Shown: one piece after another, positions 51,335 to 60,745 of the stretch
Position numbering within the stretch: the stretch's first letter is position 1
How the letters are laid out: every line of letters begins with the position of its first letter
NCBI GenBank assembly: GCA_004295045.1
Contig: SHND01000011.1
Coordinates: 62,001-126,000 of the forward strand
From: Chloroflexota bacterium
GTDB lineage: Bacteria; Chloroflexota; Anaerolineae; UBA4142; SHND01
Direction of reading: 5' to 3'
Length of the DNA: 64,000 bases
The notes under the pieces: model-generated
The model's input: only the letters and a program-made list of their open reading frames with translations
Databases searched by the model: none
Told to the model about the DNA's origin: nothing
Program-made: the position numbers and the translations under genes

Positions 51335-53155
51335 TTATTTCCCTCGCATATCATCCAGTACGCGCACCGCCGCCGCGCGGACGTGTTCTTTTTTGTCTGT
51401 TTGCGAGATTTCGGTCAGCGGCTTGACGGCGAAATTACTGCGAATTTTTTCCAGCGCGATGATGGCTTGCTCGCGCACATCGTCATCACTGACCTGGACG
51501 TCCACAATTAACGCGGGCACCGCTTTATCGGTGCCATATTCGCCTAACGCTTTGGCAGCGGCAATTTTCATACGCGTATCGCTCGCCGCCACGCGCGGAT
51601 CGCCGCGCAGCGCGACGAGCAGTGGTTCAATCACGCGTTCGCTGCGACTCGCACCCAAGGAAGCGATGACTTGTTCGCGCACTTCGGTGCTTGGGTCACG
51701 CAGCTGCGGCAAAAGATATTCGAGCGAACGGTCGGTGTGCAGTTTGCCGAGAATATAGGACGCGCGCAGGCGAACCTCTACATTCTTGTCTTTGAGTTTC
51801 GCCGCAAAAAAATCGGACGCCATGTTGTTGCGCAATTTACCTAACGCCTTCATTGCCTTTTCGTCATGATCATCCCACGCGCGCGCGACCAGTCCCTTGA
51901 CTGTTTGCTCCAAGAGCGGCGCGGGCGGTTCCGGAGTCGCGGCGAGAATCGCCGCCGAAAATTCCAAATCGTTTTTCTCCAGAACCGCGCGGACGATTTC
52001 GGACGCGTCACCCAAACCTGCGTAAAACAACGCGACCTCGCGCCACGCGGGATCGTCAAGCTGTTCGCGCATCGGCGCAAAATCGGAATTTGCGATGGGC
52101 ATCACGCTCTCCGGGTGATCGGCATTGGGCGTGGTGACCGTCGCACGGCGCAGCGCGCGGGCGGCGAGAAACTCTTGCAAAAGCGAATGTTTGAATTCGA
52201 CGCGTCCGCTTGAGCGCTTTTCCAGAAAATCGTACCCGCGCGCTAGATGTTCCTCAGACGCGCGTTTGCCGCGTTTGGTTGAGAGGGCAATGCCTTCAAC
52301 GGCGCGCGCCGCAAATTCAGGGTCGCTTTCGCGCGCCAATTTTGCGCGCACATATTCGTCAAACAATTGGGCGCGCTGTGCGGGCAAGCGCGCGGCGTGC
52401 GTGCGTTGTGGGACATCGAACGGGGTCGCAGCGTTGCCTCCAATCATCGGGAGCGCAACCTTTTCTTGAATGACAGGTTCTTGTTTTAGCGCGGGTTCGT
52501 ACACCTGAAGCAGCAAGTACAAATAAAGCGGCGTGATGGCTAATTCGCGCGTGCCCGGGTTGGCTTGTACCGACGCGATAAAATCTTGCGCCGCGCGATT
52601 GATGCGCTTGGCGGCATGTCCTTTTTCCGAGGGCAGCGGGAACCACGCTTCGGCAAAGGAAACGATTTCGCGTTCGTTCAACGCCTGCAATTCAAGCGAC
52701 ACGAATTTTTCTGCGGTCAAATGCTTTGTTTTTGCGGCCGCCCAAATTCTCGCGTTGGGAAATTTCTGCGCGAGCGTTTCGAGGTACGCGAGGTGCGCGG
52801 GTTCACTTGCATCATCAAACAAGATGCACGCTTCGTTGGGGAACGTTTGCGGCAGGGCTTGGGAAGGGAAATCGCTAAACGAAAGGAGGGGCGCATCGCA
52901 TTGTGCGGCGATAAAGGCGAGTGCGGCAGATTTGCCCATGCCCGTCGCGCCATGCAAGAGGACGTGCGCATGACGCCGCAGTGCATTATCGAGATGAGTG
53001 ACGCTGCCGCCGAGTGGATCGCGAACGCGCGGGACGATATACAAATGAGTGGGGTCGAAATTTGGTTTGAGCGGAGCAAGTGCCAGAAATGTGGCGGGAA
53101 TCGTTTTGTGCGCCGGTGTTTCGGTGTGCGATTTGTTGCGCGTGAACAAATTCAA
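51335..53155 (-). CDS. STAND/NACHT-like NTPase with HEAT repeats
   Basis: 606 aa. P-loop GATGMGKS at residues 69-76 and Walker B ACILFDDA at 109-116 form a compact NTPase. A winged-helix-like or helical region follows, and residues about 385-600 hold HEAT-type repeats (LLPQLRDPSTEVREQVIASLGA, IKAAKALGEYGTDKAVPALI). This layout is seen in STAND signalling proteins, including antiviral ones, but also in scaffolds. No effector domain is recognisable. It stands divergent from ssb. Confidence 0.75.
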   Translation of the reverse strand: MNLFTRNKSHTETPAHKTIPATFLALAPLKPNFDPTHLYIVPRVRDPLGGSVTHLDNALRRHAHVLLHGATGMGKSAALAFIAAQCDAPLLSFSDFPSQALPQTFPNEACILFDDASEPAHLAYLETLAQKFPNARIWAAAKTKHLTAEKFVSLELQALNEREIVSFAEAWFPLPSEKGHAAKRINRAAQDFIASVQANPGTRELAITPLYLYLLLQVYEPALKQEPVIQEKVALPMIGGNAATPFDVPQRTHAARLPAQRAQLFDEYVRAKLARESDPEFAARAVEGIALSTKRGKRASEEHLARGYDFLEKRSSGRVEFKHSLLQEFLAARALRRATVTTPNADHPESVMPIANSDFAPMREQLDDPAWREVALFYAGLGDASEIVRAVLEKNDLEFSAAILAATPEPPAPLLEQTVKGLVARAWDDHDEKAMKALGKLRNNMASDFFAAKLKDKNVEVRLRASYILGKLHTDRSLEYLLPQLRDPSTEVREQVIASLGASRSERVIEPLLVALRGDPRVAASDTRMKIAAAKALGEYGTDKAVPALIVDVQVSDDDVREQAIIALEKIRSNFAVKPLTEISQTDKKEHVRAAAVRVLDDMRGK

Positions 53156-53301
53156 AGCAGCTCCCCCCCAGACATTTCAACAATTTTCATCAGGTTCAAA
53201 ATTGCCTCAGAATGCGAGTCTCGAAATGATTTATACATTTGCGATTTTAACATGAGGCAGACGCTTGTCCAAACATACGCGCAGAACAACGACGAAATGT
53301 T

Positions 53302-53329
53302 TTGACAGGCGCGGTTCTAGTGTTATAAT
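53302..53329 (+). promoter_or_regulatory. Strong sigma-70 promoter of ssb
   Basis: TTGACA (53302-53307), 16-nt spacer, TATAAT (53324-53329). Both hexamers are perfect. Confidence 0.85.
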
Positions 53330-53361
53330 CTTTCAAGTTTATTTTCACCCAATCGAGTGGT

Positions 53362-53382
53362 GCATTGCAAAAAATGCAATGC
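53362..53382 (+). promoter_or_regulatory. Stem-loop in the ssb leader
   Basis: GCATTGCA and TGCAATGC form a perfect 8-bp stem with a five-A loop, directly before the AAAGGAGG ribosome-binding site (53385-53392). It could tune translation or stabilise the mRNA. Confidence 0.6.
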
Positions 53383-53395
53383 CAAAGGAGGATTT

Positions 53396-53836
53396 ATGTA
53401 TCAGAGACTTGTTCTCGTTGGGAATTTGGGGCGCGACCCCGAAATGCGCTACACTCCCAACGGCACTGCCGTTACACAATTGTCTGTGGCGACGAGCAGC
53501 AAATGGACGGATGCGACAGGGCAATTGAAAGAAGAAACCGCGTGGTGGCGCGTTTCCGTTTTTGGGAAACAAGCCGAGACCTGCAATCAATACCTTTCCA
53601 AAGGCAAAAAAGTTTTGATTGAGGGGACGCTGGTAGTAGACGAAAAATCGGGAGGACCGCGCGTATATCAACGCAAAGATGGAACCTATGGCGCGTCATT
53701 TGAAGTGCGCGCGACTACCGTCCGCTTTTTGTCCGCCAAAGGCGAAGGCGGCGACAATGGAGGCGGCGGCATGACCAGCGTTGGCTCTGTTCCTGCTGAA
53801 AGCGGTTCCCTGAGCGAAGATGAATTGCCATTTTGA
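53396..53836 (+). CDS. ssb: Single-stranded DNA-binding protein
   Basis: 146 aa, an N-terminal OB fold (MYQRLVLVGNLGRDPEMRYTPNG, VFGKQAETC) and a C-terminal disordered Gly-rich linker ending in DELPF, the conserved tip that binds repair and replication partners. Start at 53396 follows a perfect AAAGGAGG. A strong promoter lies upstream. It appears monocistronic. Confidence 0.95.
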   Translation: MYQRLVLVGNLGRDPEMRYTPNGTAVTQLSVATSSKWTDATGQLKEETAWWRVSVFGKQAETCNQYLSKGKKVLIEGTLVVDEKSGGPRVYQRKDGTYGASFEVRATTVRFLSAKGEGGDNGGGGMTSVGSVPAESGSLSEDELPF

Positions 53837-54156
53837 TATTGCATAGACTTGCAGTGATATGATTTCTCAATGCCCCGCGCTCGATTCAGTGCTACCATGC
53901 TGGATTGATAACGTGGGGTCTTTGTTGTCTGCGCCGCATAGATTGAGATTTCGCAGCAAATTCGTAAAGAAATAAAAGCACGTTTTCTGTACGTAACGTA
54001 TCTCCCAATACGCTTCAAGGACAAAGCCGTGCTTGAAGGAGGTGCAAGCTACTCGATAGACCCCGAACGATTTTTTGGGTGTTGCGCGGACGAAAAGGGC
54101 GCAACCCACTCGTGCAGCACAACGCTGCATTCTAAATTCTCTGGAGGAGAAGAACA
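53837..54156. other. Long leader with alternative stems before the sugar ABC operon
   Basis: This 320-nt gap holds no credible ORF. Stem candidates are CTTCAAG (54013-54019) with CTTGAAG (54032-54038), and GCTTG (54031-54035) with CAAGC (54045-54049), which share nucleotides and exclude each other; the loop of the second holds AAGGAGGTG (54036-54044). A later stem pairs GTTGCGC and GCGCAAC near 54077-54109. The operon's true ribosome-binding site, GGAGGAGAA, lies near 54143-54151. A riboregulator is possible. Confidence 0.45.
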
Positions 54157-55461
54157 ATGAATCTCAAAAAATTTCTCGTGTTGGGCGCATTCGTTATTGT
54201 GCTCGCATTGATTGTTGCCTGCGGCGCACCCGCCGCACCCACGCAAGCTCCTGCGCCAACACAAGCCCCGGCGCAAGCCACCGCAGTACCCGCTCAGGCG
54301 ACTACTGCGCCGGTTGAACCAACTACCGCACCAGTACAGCCCACCACTGCCCCGCCTGCCGCCGCTGCCGCGCTCAAACTCTGGCACGGACAAACGGGCG
54401 CCGAAGCGGATGCGCTTGCCGAAGTCGTAAAGAAATTCGAGGCGGCGAATCCCGGCACCACCGTGGAAATGCTTGCGGTGCCATTTGACCAACTCAAAAA
54501 CAAATACACCACCGAAGCGTCCACCGGCGGCGGTCCCGACCTGCTCGTCGGTCCCAAAGATTGGATTGGCGAACTTGCGCAAGCAAATCTGATCGCTCCG
54601 CTCGACGATGTCGCCGCGGATGCGGGCTTGAGCAACTTGAATGAAGCGGCAGTGGATGCCAACAAATTCCAGGGCAAAATCTGGGCATTCCCCGAATCCA
54701 CCGAAGCCGTAGCGCTCTGGTACAATACGGACAAGGTAAAGACTCCACCCAAGGATTCTACCGAGCTCCTCAAGTTGGCGGAAGAAGCGGGCTTGGGTGT
54801 CAATACCGGCTTTTATCACAGCATGGGCATTATCTCAGCCTACGGCGGCAAGATCTTTGACGACCAACAAAAGTGCATTCTCGATCAAGGCGATGGCACA
54901 GTCAAAGCGCTCGAATGGCTCAAGACTGCCAAAGGCACAAAGAACGTGATTGCCGACGCGGACGGTGGAAAACTGGACGCCGCCTTCAAAGATGGAAATA
55001 TCGGCATGGTCTTTAATGGTCCCTGGGCGACCGGCGACTATGAAAAGGCATTGGGCGAAGGCAAAGTTGGAATCGTCGCGCCAATTACCATGGATCCCGG
55101 CGGTTCGACCTTTGCGCCGTTCCTCGGCACCAAAAACTTTTTCGTGAGCGCCAACTCGCAGGGCGACGCGAAAGCTGCTGCGCTCAAGTTCCTCAATCTA
55201 CTCTCGCAGCCGGATACGCAAGAAATCTTTGTCAAAGTGGGACACATTCCTTCCAATCCCAACACCCCGCTTGACAATCCCGTCCTCAAGGGCTTTTTGG
55301 CGCAGACACAGAGCGCGACCTATTTCCCCAACGAACCGGAAATGGGCGCAGTGTGGACGCCGGGCGCTGACATGATTACCAAAGTGTTAGAAGGTCAGGC
55401 AACACCGGCGGAAGCAGCCAAAGCGGCTTGCGAAACGATCAATCAAGCAAACAAAAAATAA
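54157..55461 (+). CDS. Maltose/maltodextrin-type ABC transporter binding lipoprotein
   Basis: 434 aa; signal peptide ending in LIVAC lipobox, then a P/T/A-rich linker (residues 20-75). The mature part is a type-1 sugar-binding domain (ALKLWHGQTGAEADALAEVVKKFEAANPGTTVEM, IWAFPESTEAVALWYN, GPWATGDYEKALG). It resembles MalE-type proteins. Two permease genes follow, but no ATPase is adjacent, so the transporter probably shares a general ATPase (MsmK-type) encoded elsewhere. Confidence 0.92.
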   Translation: MNLKKFLVLGAFVIVLALIVACGAPAAPTQAPAPTQAPAQATAVPAQATTAPVEPTTAPVQPTTAPPAAAAALKLWHGQTGAEADALAEVVKKFEAANPGTTVEMLAVPFDQLKNKYTTEASTGGGPDLLVGPKDWIGELAQANLIAPLDDVAADAGLSNLNEAAVDANKFQGKIWAFPESTEAVALWYNTDKVKTPPKDSTELLKLAEEAGLGVNTGFYHSMGIISAYGGKIFDDQQKCILDQGDGTVKALEWLKTAKGTKNVIADADGGKLDAAFKDGNIGMVFNGPWATGDYEKALGEGKVGIVAPITMDPGGSTFAPFLGTKNFFVSANSQGDAKAAALKFLNLLSQPDTQEIFVKVGHIPSNPNTPLDNPVLKGFLAQTQSATYFPNEPEMGAVWTPGADMITKVLEGQATPAEAAKAACETINQANKK

Positions 55462-55529
55462 TTGCATACAGTAGTGTCGGGAGATGAGACAGGGTCTCAT
55501 CTCCCTTGATATATTTCACAGCGAGGTGA

Positions 55530-56864
55530 ATGATGGCGACGACAGGATTGACACGCGAACGAGCATCCGCAAAACCGAGCAGCCGCGCGCACGAACAGCA
55601 AGCGCGGATGGCGCGCACGGCATATCTTTATATTTTGCCAGCAGCCATCGTCATGGCGCTCATCACGTTTTGGCCCCTCCTTTATCAGCTGTGGATGTCA
55701 TTCACCAACTATAGCAATCGCAATCTCCGCACCGACAATTTGCTGTTGCAGATGGTTGGCGCGTTTACCGGCAATACGGCGGCGTACAATTCGCCCGACA
55801 TGGTCGGATTAGCCAATTACGCCAATATCCTGTTTGGTGGTCTCGCCCAAGTCTTGAGTGGGTTTGACTTTTGGCGCATCTTGACGTTCAACCTCGTTTG
55901 GACGTTCGTCAACCTCATCTTTCACGTTGCCATCGGGGTGGGCGTCGCCGTTCTGCTCAACCAAGAAGGGTTCAAGTTCAAGCGCTTTTATCGCGCGTTC
56001 TATATCATCCCTTGGGCAATGCCTGCGCTGGTCTCGGCGATGATCTGGCGCAATATGTACGACGATCAATCGGGCGCGCTGAATCAGCTGTTGCGCGCGC
56101 TCGGTTTGCCGGGCGGCACGCGGTGGCTTCTCCAAGTCGAACCGCCCTTTCCGTGGATTCCCCCCATCATCCAAGTCCCCGCTTGGACAAATCCATTTTT
56201 CTTTTTGTTCCTCTTTTTGCTCTTGTTTATCATTCCCTATTTCTTTCGCTGGGTGCGCGAGCGCTGGCTCATCTTTACAATCATTTGGGCAATCGCACTC
56301 GAAATCATCTTTTTCTTTTTGCTCACGCCGATCTTGAATTTGTTCGGCGGACCCGCCGGTAATGCGGCGACGGGAGCAACTTCTGTCGTAACACTGGGCG
56401 GACTCTTTCCGCTTTCGTTCTTTGCCGTTCTCATTGCCAACATCTGGCTCGGCTGGCCCTTTATGATGGCAGTCGCAACGGGCGCGCTCCAAAGCATTCC
56501 GAAAGATATGTACGAAGCTGCCGAAATTGATGGCGCAACCAGTTGGCAGTCTTTTTGGAATGTCACCGTTCCGCTCATTCGTCCGGCGATGATTCCCGCG
56601 ATTATTATCGGGATGACGATGACCTTTAATCAATTTAGTGTCATCTATTTTATTTCTGCCGGTGGACCGCTGCATTCAACCGAAATTTTGGTCACGCAGG
56701 CGTATCGGCTCGTCAACGAAGTAACGATCAATGTGCCGGGTGTCGGCAACGTCCGACCCTACGGTTATGCTGCTGCATTCGCGTACATCGTTTTTGCCGT
56801 GCTGGCGACGATTACGCTGATCACCAACCGCATCACGCGCGCAACTCAATCGGCTGCTGATTAA
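55530..56864 (+). CDS. Sugar ABC transporter permease (MalF-like)
   Basis: 444 aa. About eight helices, with the EAA loop EAAEIDGATSWQSFWNVTVPLIRPA near the end. The long N-terminus and an inserted region (about residues 200-280) make it larger than typical MalF. It starts 68 nt after the binding protein. Partners with the next permease. Confidence 0.92.
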   Translation: MMATTGLTRERASAKPSSRAHEQQARMARTAYLYILPAAIVMALITFWPLLYQLWMSFTNYSNRNLRTDNLLLQMVGAFTGNTAAYNSPDMVGLANYANILFGGLAQVLSGFDFWRILTFNLVWTFVNLIFHVAIGVGVAVLLNQEGFKFKRFYRAFYIIPWAMPALVSAMIWRNMYDDQSGALNQLLRALGLPGGTRWLLQVEPPFPWIPPIIQVPAWTNPFFFLFLFLLLFIIPYFFRWVRERWLIFTIIWAIALEIIFFFLLTPILNLFGGPAGNAATGATSVVTLGGLFPLSFFAVLIANIWLGWPFMMAVATGALQSIPKDMYEAAEIDGATSWQSFWNVTVPLIRPAMIPAIIIGMTMTFNQFSVIYFISAGGPLHSTEILVTQAYRLVNEVTINVPGVGNVRPYGYAAAFAYIVFAVLATITLITNRITRATQSAAD

Positions 56865-56877
56865 GGAGTGAATTGAC

Positions 56878-57726
56878 ATGACTCTCCGACGCCAAATTAT
56901 TTCCCAAGCGATTGCGCTTTTCGTCCTCGCCATCGTTCTGTTCCCCGTGTTGTGGATCGTTTCGATGGCGCTCGATCCGCGCGACATTTCGCGCCCCAGT
57001 TCGCTGATTCCGGCGGGCGCTTCGTTTCAAGCATTCCAGAAAATTTTCGAAAAACCGACGCCCAACCCCGTCACCTTTCCGACGCTTTTTCGCAATAGCG
57101 CGCTGCTCGCCGTCGGCGTCTCGGCATTGACGGTGCTGATTGGAACGACAGCGGCGTATGCTTTTTCGCGCTTTCGTTTTCGCGGCCGCGAGGCGGGGAT
57201 GCTCGGCTTTATTCTCGTGCTGATGCTGCCGAGTGTGGCGACGATTGCGGCACTATTCGTCATGCTCAACATTGTTTTGGGACCGCAGCTGCGCAATTCG
57301 ATTTTTGGCGTTGGCGTGGCAATGATCGCGGGCGCGCTGCCCTTTGCGATTTGGAACATGAAGGGCTTTATTGACACAATTCCCAAAGACCTCGAAGAAG
57401 CGGCGCTGATTGACGGCGCGTCGTTGAATCAGACCTTTACGCGCATCATGCTGCCGCTCGCGCTGCCCGGCTTGGCGGTCACTGCCCTGTTCGGGTTCAT
57501 GGCGGGATGGACGGAATTTGTTTTGTCGTGGCAATTCATTTCTGACCCGCAGTGGTTCACCCTTTCGATGGCGCTGTATGGGATGCAGGGGCAGTATGCG
57601 TCCAACACACCATGGTCGCAATTCGCCGCGATGAGCATCGTGGTTTCGATTCCCATCATCGTCGTCTTTTTCGCGCTGCAAAAATACATCGTCGGCGGTT
57701 TAACCGTCGGCGGCGTGAAAGGTTAG
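56878..57726 (+). CDS. Sugar ABC transporter permease (MalG-like)
   Basis: 282 aa, six helices, EAA loop EEAALIDGASLNQTFTRIMLPLALPG. The start, 13 nt after the first permease, is preceded by AAGGAG. Together with the two upstream genes it forms the maltose-type importer. The next gene, a LysM/META protein, lies 66 nt downstream. Confidence 0.92.
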   Translation: MTLRRQIISQAIALFVLAIVLFPVLWIVSMALDPRDISRPSSLIPAGASFQAFQKIFEKPTPNPVTFPTLFRNSALLAVGVSALTVLIGTTAAYAFSRFRFRGREAGMLGFILVLMLPSVATIAALFVMLNIVLGPQLRNSIFGVGVAMIAGALPFAIWNMKGFIDTIPKDLEEAALIDGASLNQTFTRIMLPLALPGLAVTALFGFMAGWTEFVLSWQFISDPQWFTLSMALYGMQGQYASNTPWSQFAAMSIVVSIPIIVVFFALQKYIVGGLTVGGVKG

Positions 57727-57792
57727 GTGTCAACGCAACTCTAACCCCCAAATTTTCGTCTGATAGATAGCTTCACCATTAAAGGAGTAATA

Positions 57793-59877
57793 ATGCCGAA
57801 AGTTTTGTTCGTGTTTGTCGCGCTGGCGTTCTTTGTGCTTGGCACAACGGCGCCAACGTTAGCGCAAACTGCTGTCGTGTGCCAATCAACGCAAACGGTT
57901 GTGGCAGGCGATACTCTCTCCAAAATTGCCCAAGCCATTTACAATAATCCGCAAGCGTTTCCCGTGATTGTTACCGCAACGAATGCGCAAGCGCAGACGG
58001 ACAATTCGTTTCATGCGATTGACGATCCAAATCTGATCGAGGTGGGTTGGAAATTGTGCATTCCCGCCGCGTCGAGCGAGTCCGCTCCTTCCACTGACAC
58101 ATCGTCACCAAAATTGAGCGGCACGGTTTGGAAATGGACCGGCTCGCAATTCAGCGACGACAAGGTGACGACGCCGGATGATCCCAACAAGTATCTGGTT
58201 CAATTCTTGCCGTTGGGACGCGTTTCAATTAAAGCCGACTGCAATCAAGTTCTCGGCGCGTACACGACCGAAGGGAATCAGTTGACGATTACGCCCGGAC
58301 CCTCCACGCTTGTTGCCTGTCCGCCCGGTTCGCTCGGCGATGAATTCGTGCGTCAGTTGAGTAACGTCAGTTCGTATTTTTTCAAAGATGGCAAGCTCAT
58401 CCTCGAATTCAAATTCGACAGCGGTTCGATGACATTCGCCCCGAGCGCGCCTACCGGACTCGCAGGAACGCAGTGGGATGTTGTGAGTTACAACAATGGC
58501 AAGCAGGCGGTGGTTTCGCTGATCGCCGATACCTCCATCACGCTGAATTTTGGAACGGACGGGCGCGTGAGCGGAAACGCGAGCTGCAACAATTACACCG
58601 GACCTTTTGATACGAGCGGCGATATTTTGCATGTCGGCGCATTGGCGACGACATTCATGTTGTGTCACAAGCCCGACGGCGTCATGGCGCAAGAGTCGCA
58701 GTACCTCACTGCGCTGCAGAGCGCCCAGACCTACGAAATTGCAGGTGACACTTTGACAATTCGTGATGGGAGTGGCGCGATGCAAGTGGTGGCAAAACAA
58801 TCCGCCGCAGCCGCCGGTCTTGCAGGCACGTCTTGGGATGTGACGAATTACAACAACGGCAAGGAAGCGGTTGTGTCAATCCTGAATGGCACAAACATCA
58901 CACTCGATTTTGGGCAAGACAATCGCGTGACCGGATCCGCGAGCTGCAATAATTACAGTGGCGAATTTACAAGCGCGGATGGCACGCTCAAGGTGGGACC
59001 GCTCATCACGACACTGCGCGCGTGTACCGAGCCGGAGGGCGTGATGGAACAAGAGGCGCAATATCTCGCCGCATTGCAAAATTCTGCCACGTACGAAATC
59101 GCGGGCGACAAGTTGACCATCCGCAATGCAAGCGGCGCGATGCAGGTAGTTGCGACGCGCGCGAAACCCGTCACGCTGGCGGGCAGTCAGTGGTCAGTCA
59201 CGAGCGTCAACAATGGCAATCAAGGCGTAGTGTCGCTCATTTCTGGCACCGAGATTTCGCTCAACTTTGGGACGGATGGCAAGGCGAACGGAAATGCGAG
59301 CTGCAATACGTACAATGGCGCATTCGAAGCGACCGACGAGACGCTCAAGGTTGGACCGCTGGCGACGACGCGGCGTGCTTGCCCAACCCCTGAAGGCGTG
59401 ATGGCGCAGGAACAGCAGTATCTCACTGCCTTACAGAACGCGGCAACGTACGAGATTAGCAACAATAGCTTGACGATTCGTGACGCGAGCGGCGCGACAC
59501 AGGTGGTTGCCACCAAGAGCGAGCCGGCATCATTGAGCGGCACGGTGTGGAGCGTAGTGAATTACAACAACGGCAAGGAAGCAGTTGTCTCGATTCTGGC
59601 AGATACCAAGATTACACTCGACTTTGGAACGGATGGAACTGTTTCAGGTGTGTCCGGCTGTAACAATTACACCGGCACGTTTGAAAGCACTGACACCACA
59701 CTCAAGGTTGGCGCTCTCGCAAGCACGCTCAAGTTGTGTACCGAGCCGGAAGGTGTGATGGAACAAGAGGCGCAATATCTCGCCGCATTGCAAAATTCCG
59801 CCACGTATGATATTGCAAACAATACGTTGACCATCCGCGACGCAAGCGGCGCGATGCAGGTTGTCGCAACCCGCTAA
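57793..59877 (+). CDS. Secreted LysM protein with five META domains
   Basis: 694 aa. Signal peptide (residues 1-25), LysM peptidoglycan-binding domain at about 30-90 (VVAGDTLSKIAQAIYNNPQAF), then five META (HslJ-like) domains. The first (about 108-215) is divergent; the other four repeat every 119-120 residues (GLAGTQW, GLAGTSW, TLAGSQW, SLSGTVW at roughly 58456, 58818, 59173 and 59530). Each has GNASCNNY- or GVSGCNNY-type Cys and a second Cys. AAAGGAG lies before the ATG. It probably coats the cell wall. Confidence 0.88.
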   Translation: MPKVLFVFVALAFFVLGTTAPTLAQTAVVCQSTQTVVAGDTLSKIAQAIYNNPQAFPVIVTATNAQAQTDNSFHAIDDPNLIEVGWKLCIPAASSESAPSTDTSSPKLSGTVWKWTGSQFSDDKVTTPDDPNKYLVQFLPLGRVSIKADCNQVLGAYTTEGNQLTITPGPSTLVACPPGSLGDEFVRQLSNVSSYFFKDGKLILEFKFDSGSMTFAPSAPTGLAGTQWDVVSYNNGKQAVVSLIADTSITLNFGTDGRVSGNASCNNYTGPFDTSGDILHVGALATTFMLCHKPDGVMAQESQYLTALQSAQTYEIAGDTLTIRDGSGAMQVVAKQSAAAAGLAGTSWDVTNYNNGKEAVVSILNGTNITLDFGQDNRVTGSASCNNYSGEFTSADGTLKVGPLITTLRACTEPEGVMEQEAQYLAALQNSATYEIAGDKLTIRNASGAMQVVATRAKPVTLAGSQWSVTSVNNGNQGVVSLISGTEISLNFGTDGKANGNASCNTYNGAFEATDETLKVGPLATTRRACPTPEGVMAQEQQYLTALQNAATYEISNNSLTIRDASGATQVVATKSEPASLSGTVWSVVNYNNGKEAVVSILADTKITLDFGTDGTVSGVSGCNNYTGTFESTDTTLKVGALASTLKLCTEPEGVMEQEAQYLAALQNSATYDIANNTLTIRDASGAMQVVATR

Positions 59878-59951
59878 GCTTGAATTCATTCGCGCAGCGC
59901 CGAAATACGCCTCTCGCGCGAAATCTGCTTTTCCCCTGAAAAACTAGCGTG

Positions 59952-59989
59952 ACCCAAGTAACAAAGTAGAGCTACTTTGTTACTTGGGT
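59952..59989. repeat. 38-nt near-perfect palindrome
   Basis: An 18-bp perfect inverted repeat, beginning ACCCAAGTAACAAAGTAG, with a 2-nt spacer (AG). No T-run follows on either side, which is unlike a normal terminator. It lies between the META protein and GAP protein genes and may be a processing site, a protein-binding site or an insertion remnant. Confidence 0.7.
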
Positions 59990-60017
59990 TCGATTGTACA
60001 TCTCCAAGAACCCAAAC

Positions 60018-60692
60018 ATGAACAGCGTCCTCATCGAACTCGTTCCATTGATCATTGGCGCTGCGGTCGTACCGATCTGGATCATTATCGTGCTGCTGCT
60101 GCTCCGCGGCGAGGGCGGACTGCCAAGCGCACTTGCCTTTGTCGCGGGACAGGTTTTGTTCCGTTTGGGACAAGGCATCGTGGTGGGGTTTATCTTTGCC
60201 TCGTCTGCGGTGGCAAAGACGGAAGCGGGTGGCAACCTCATTGTCAGTACGCTCCTCTTGGTCGTTGGAATTCTGCTGTGGATTACGGCAGTTATCAAGT
60301 GGTTCAAGGTACCCGACCCCGATGAACCTCCTCCCGGCTGGATGAAAATCTTTCACTCGGTTTCCGCGCCCAAGGCGTTCGGGTTTGCCCTCCTTTTGAT
60401 GGCGATTGCGATCAAGCAGTGGGTCTTTGCGCTGGGCGCATTGGAAGTGATCAACAAATCGGCTCTCACGTTAGCCGAAAGCATCATCGCTTATCTAATT
60501 TTTATTCTGGGCGCACAGTTTCTAATTCTCGTGCCAATTGTGATTCGCGCCGCGTTGCCAAGACAATCCGCGCATTTGCTAGAGAGTGGCAGTCAATGGT
60601 TGGAACGAAATAATCGAATGCTGGTGATTGTGGTATCGGTTGTGTTTGGAGCGTACTTTATTTTCAAAGGAATCACCGGTCTGGTGAGTTGA
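60018..60692 (+). CDS. GAP family (Sap-like) membrane protein
   Basis: 224 aa, six helices, starting at the ATG at 60018. Family features: ALAFVAGQVLFRLGQGIVVG near the start, and PDPDEPPPGWMKIFHSVSAPKAFGFAL in the middle loop. GAP/Sap proteins move lipids such as sulfolipid in mycobacteria, so it may handle envelope glycolipids. No clear ribosome-binding site. Confidence 0.82.
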   Translation: MNSVLIELVPLIIGAAVVPIWIIIVLLLLRGEGGLPSALAFVAGQVLFRLGQGIVVGFIFASSAVAKTEAGGNLIVSTLLLVVGILLWITAVIKWFKVPDPDEPPPGWMKIFHSVSAPKAFGFALLLMAIAIKQWVFALGALEVINKSALTLAESIIAYLIFILGAQFLILVPIVIRAALPRQSAHLLESGSQWLERNNRMLVIVVSVVFGAYFIFKGITGLVS

Positions 60693-60745
60693 TGGCTCTG
60701 GTCACGTTGAACGCGAACTCCACTTAGACAAACGGACAATATCGC

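Noticed and set aside
53833..53863. Promoter TTGATA with TATGAT upstream of the sugar ABC operon
   Set aside because: Spacing of 19 nt is too long and the match is weak.
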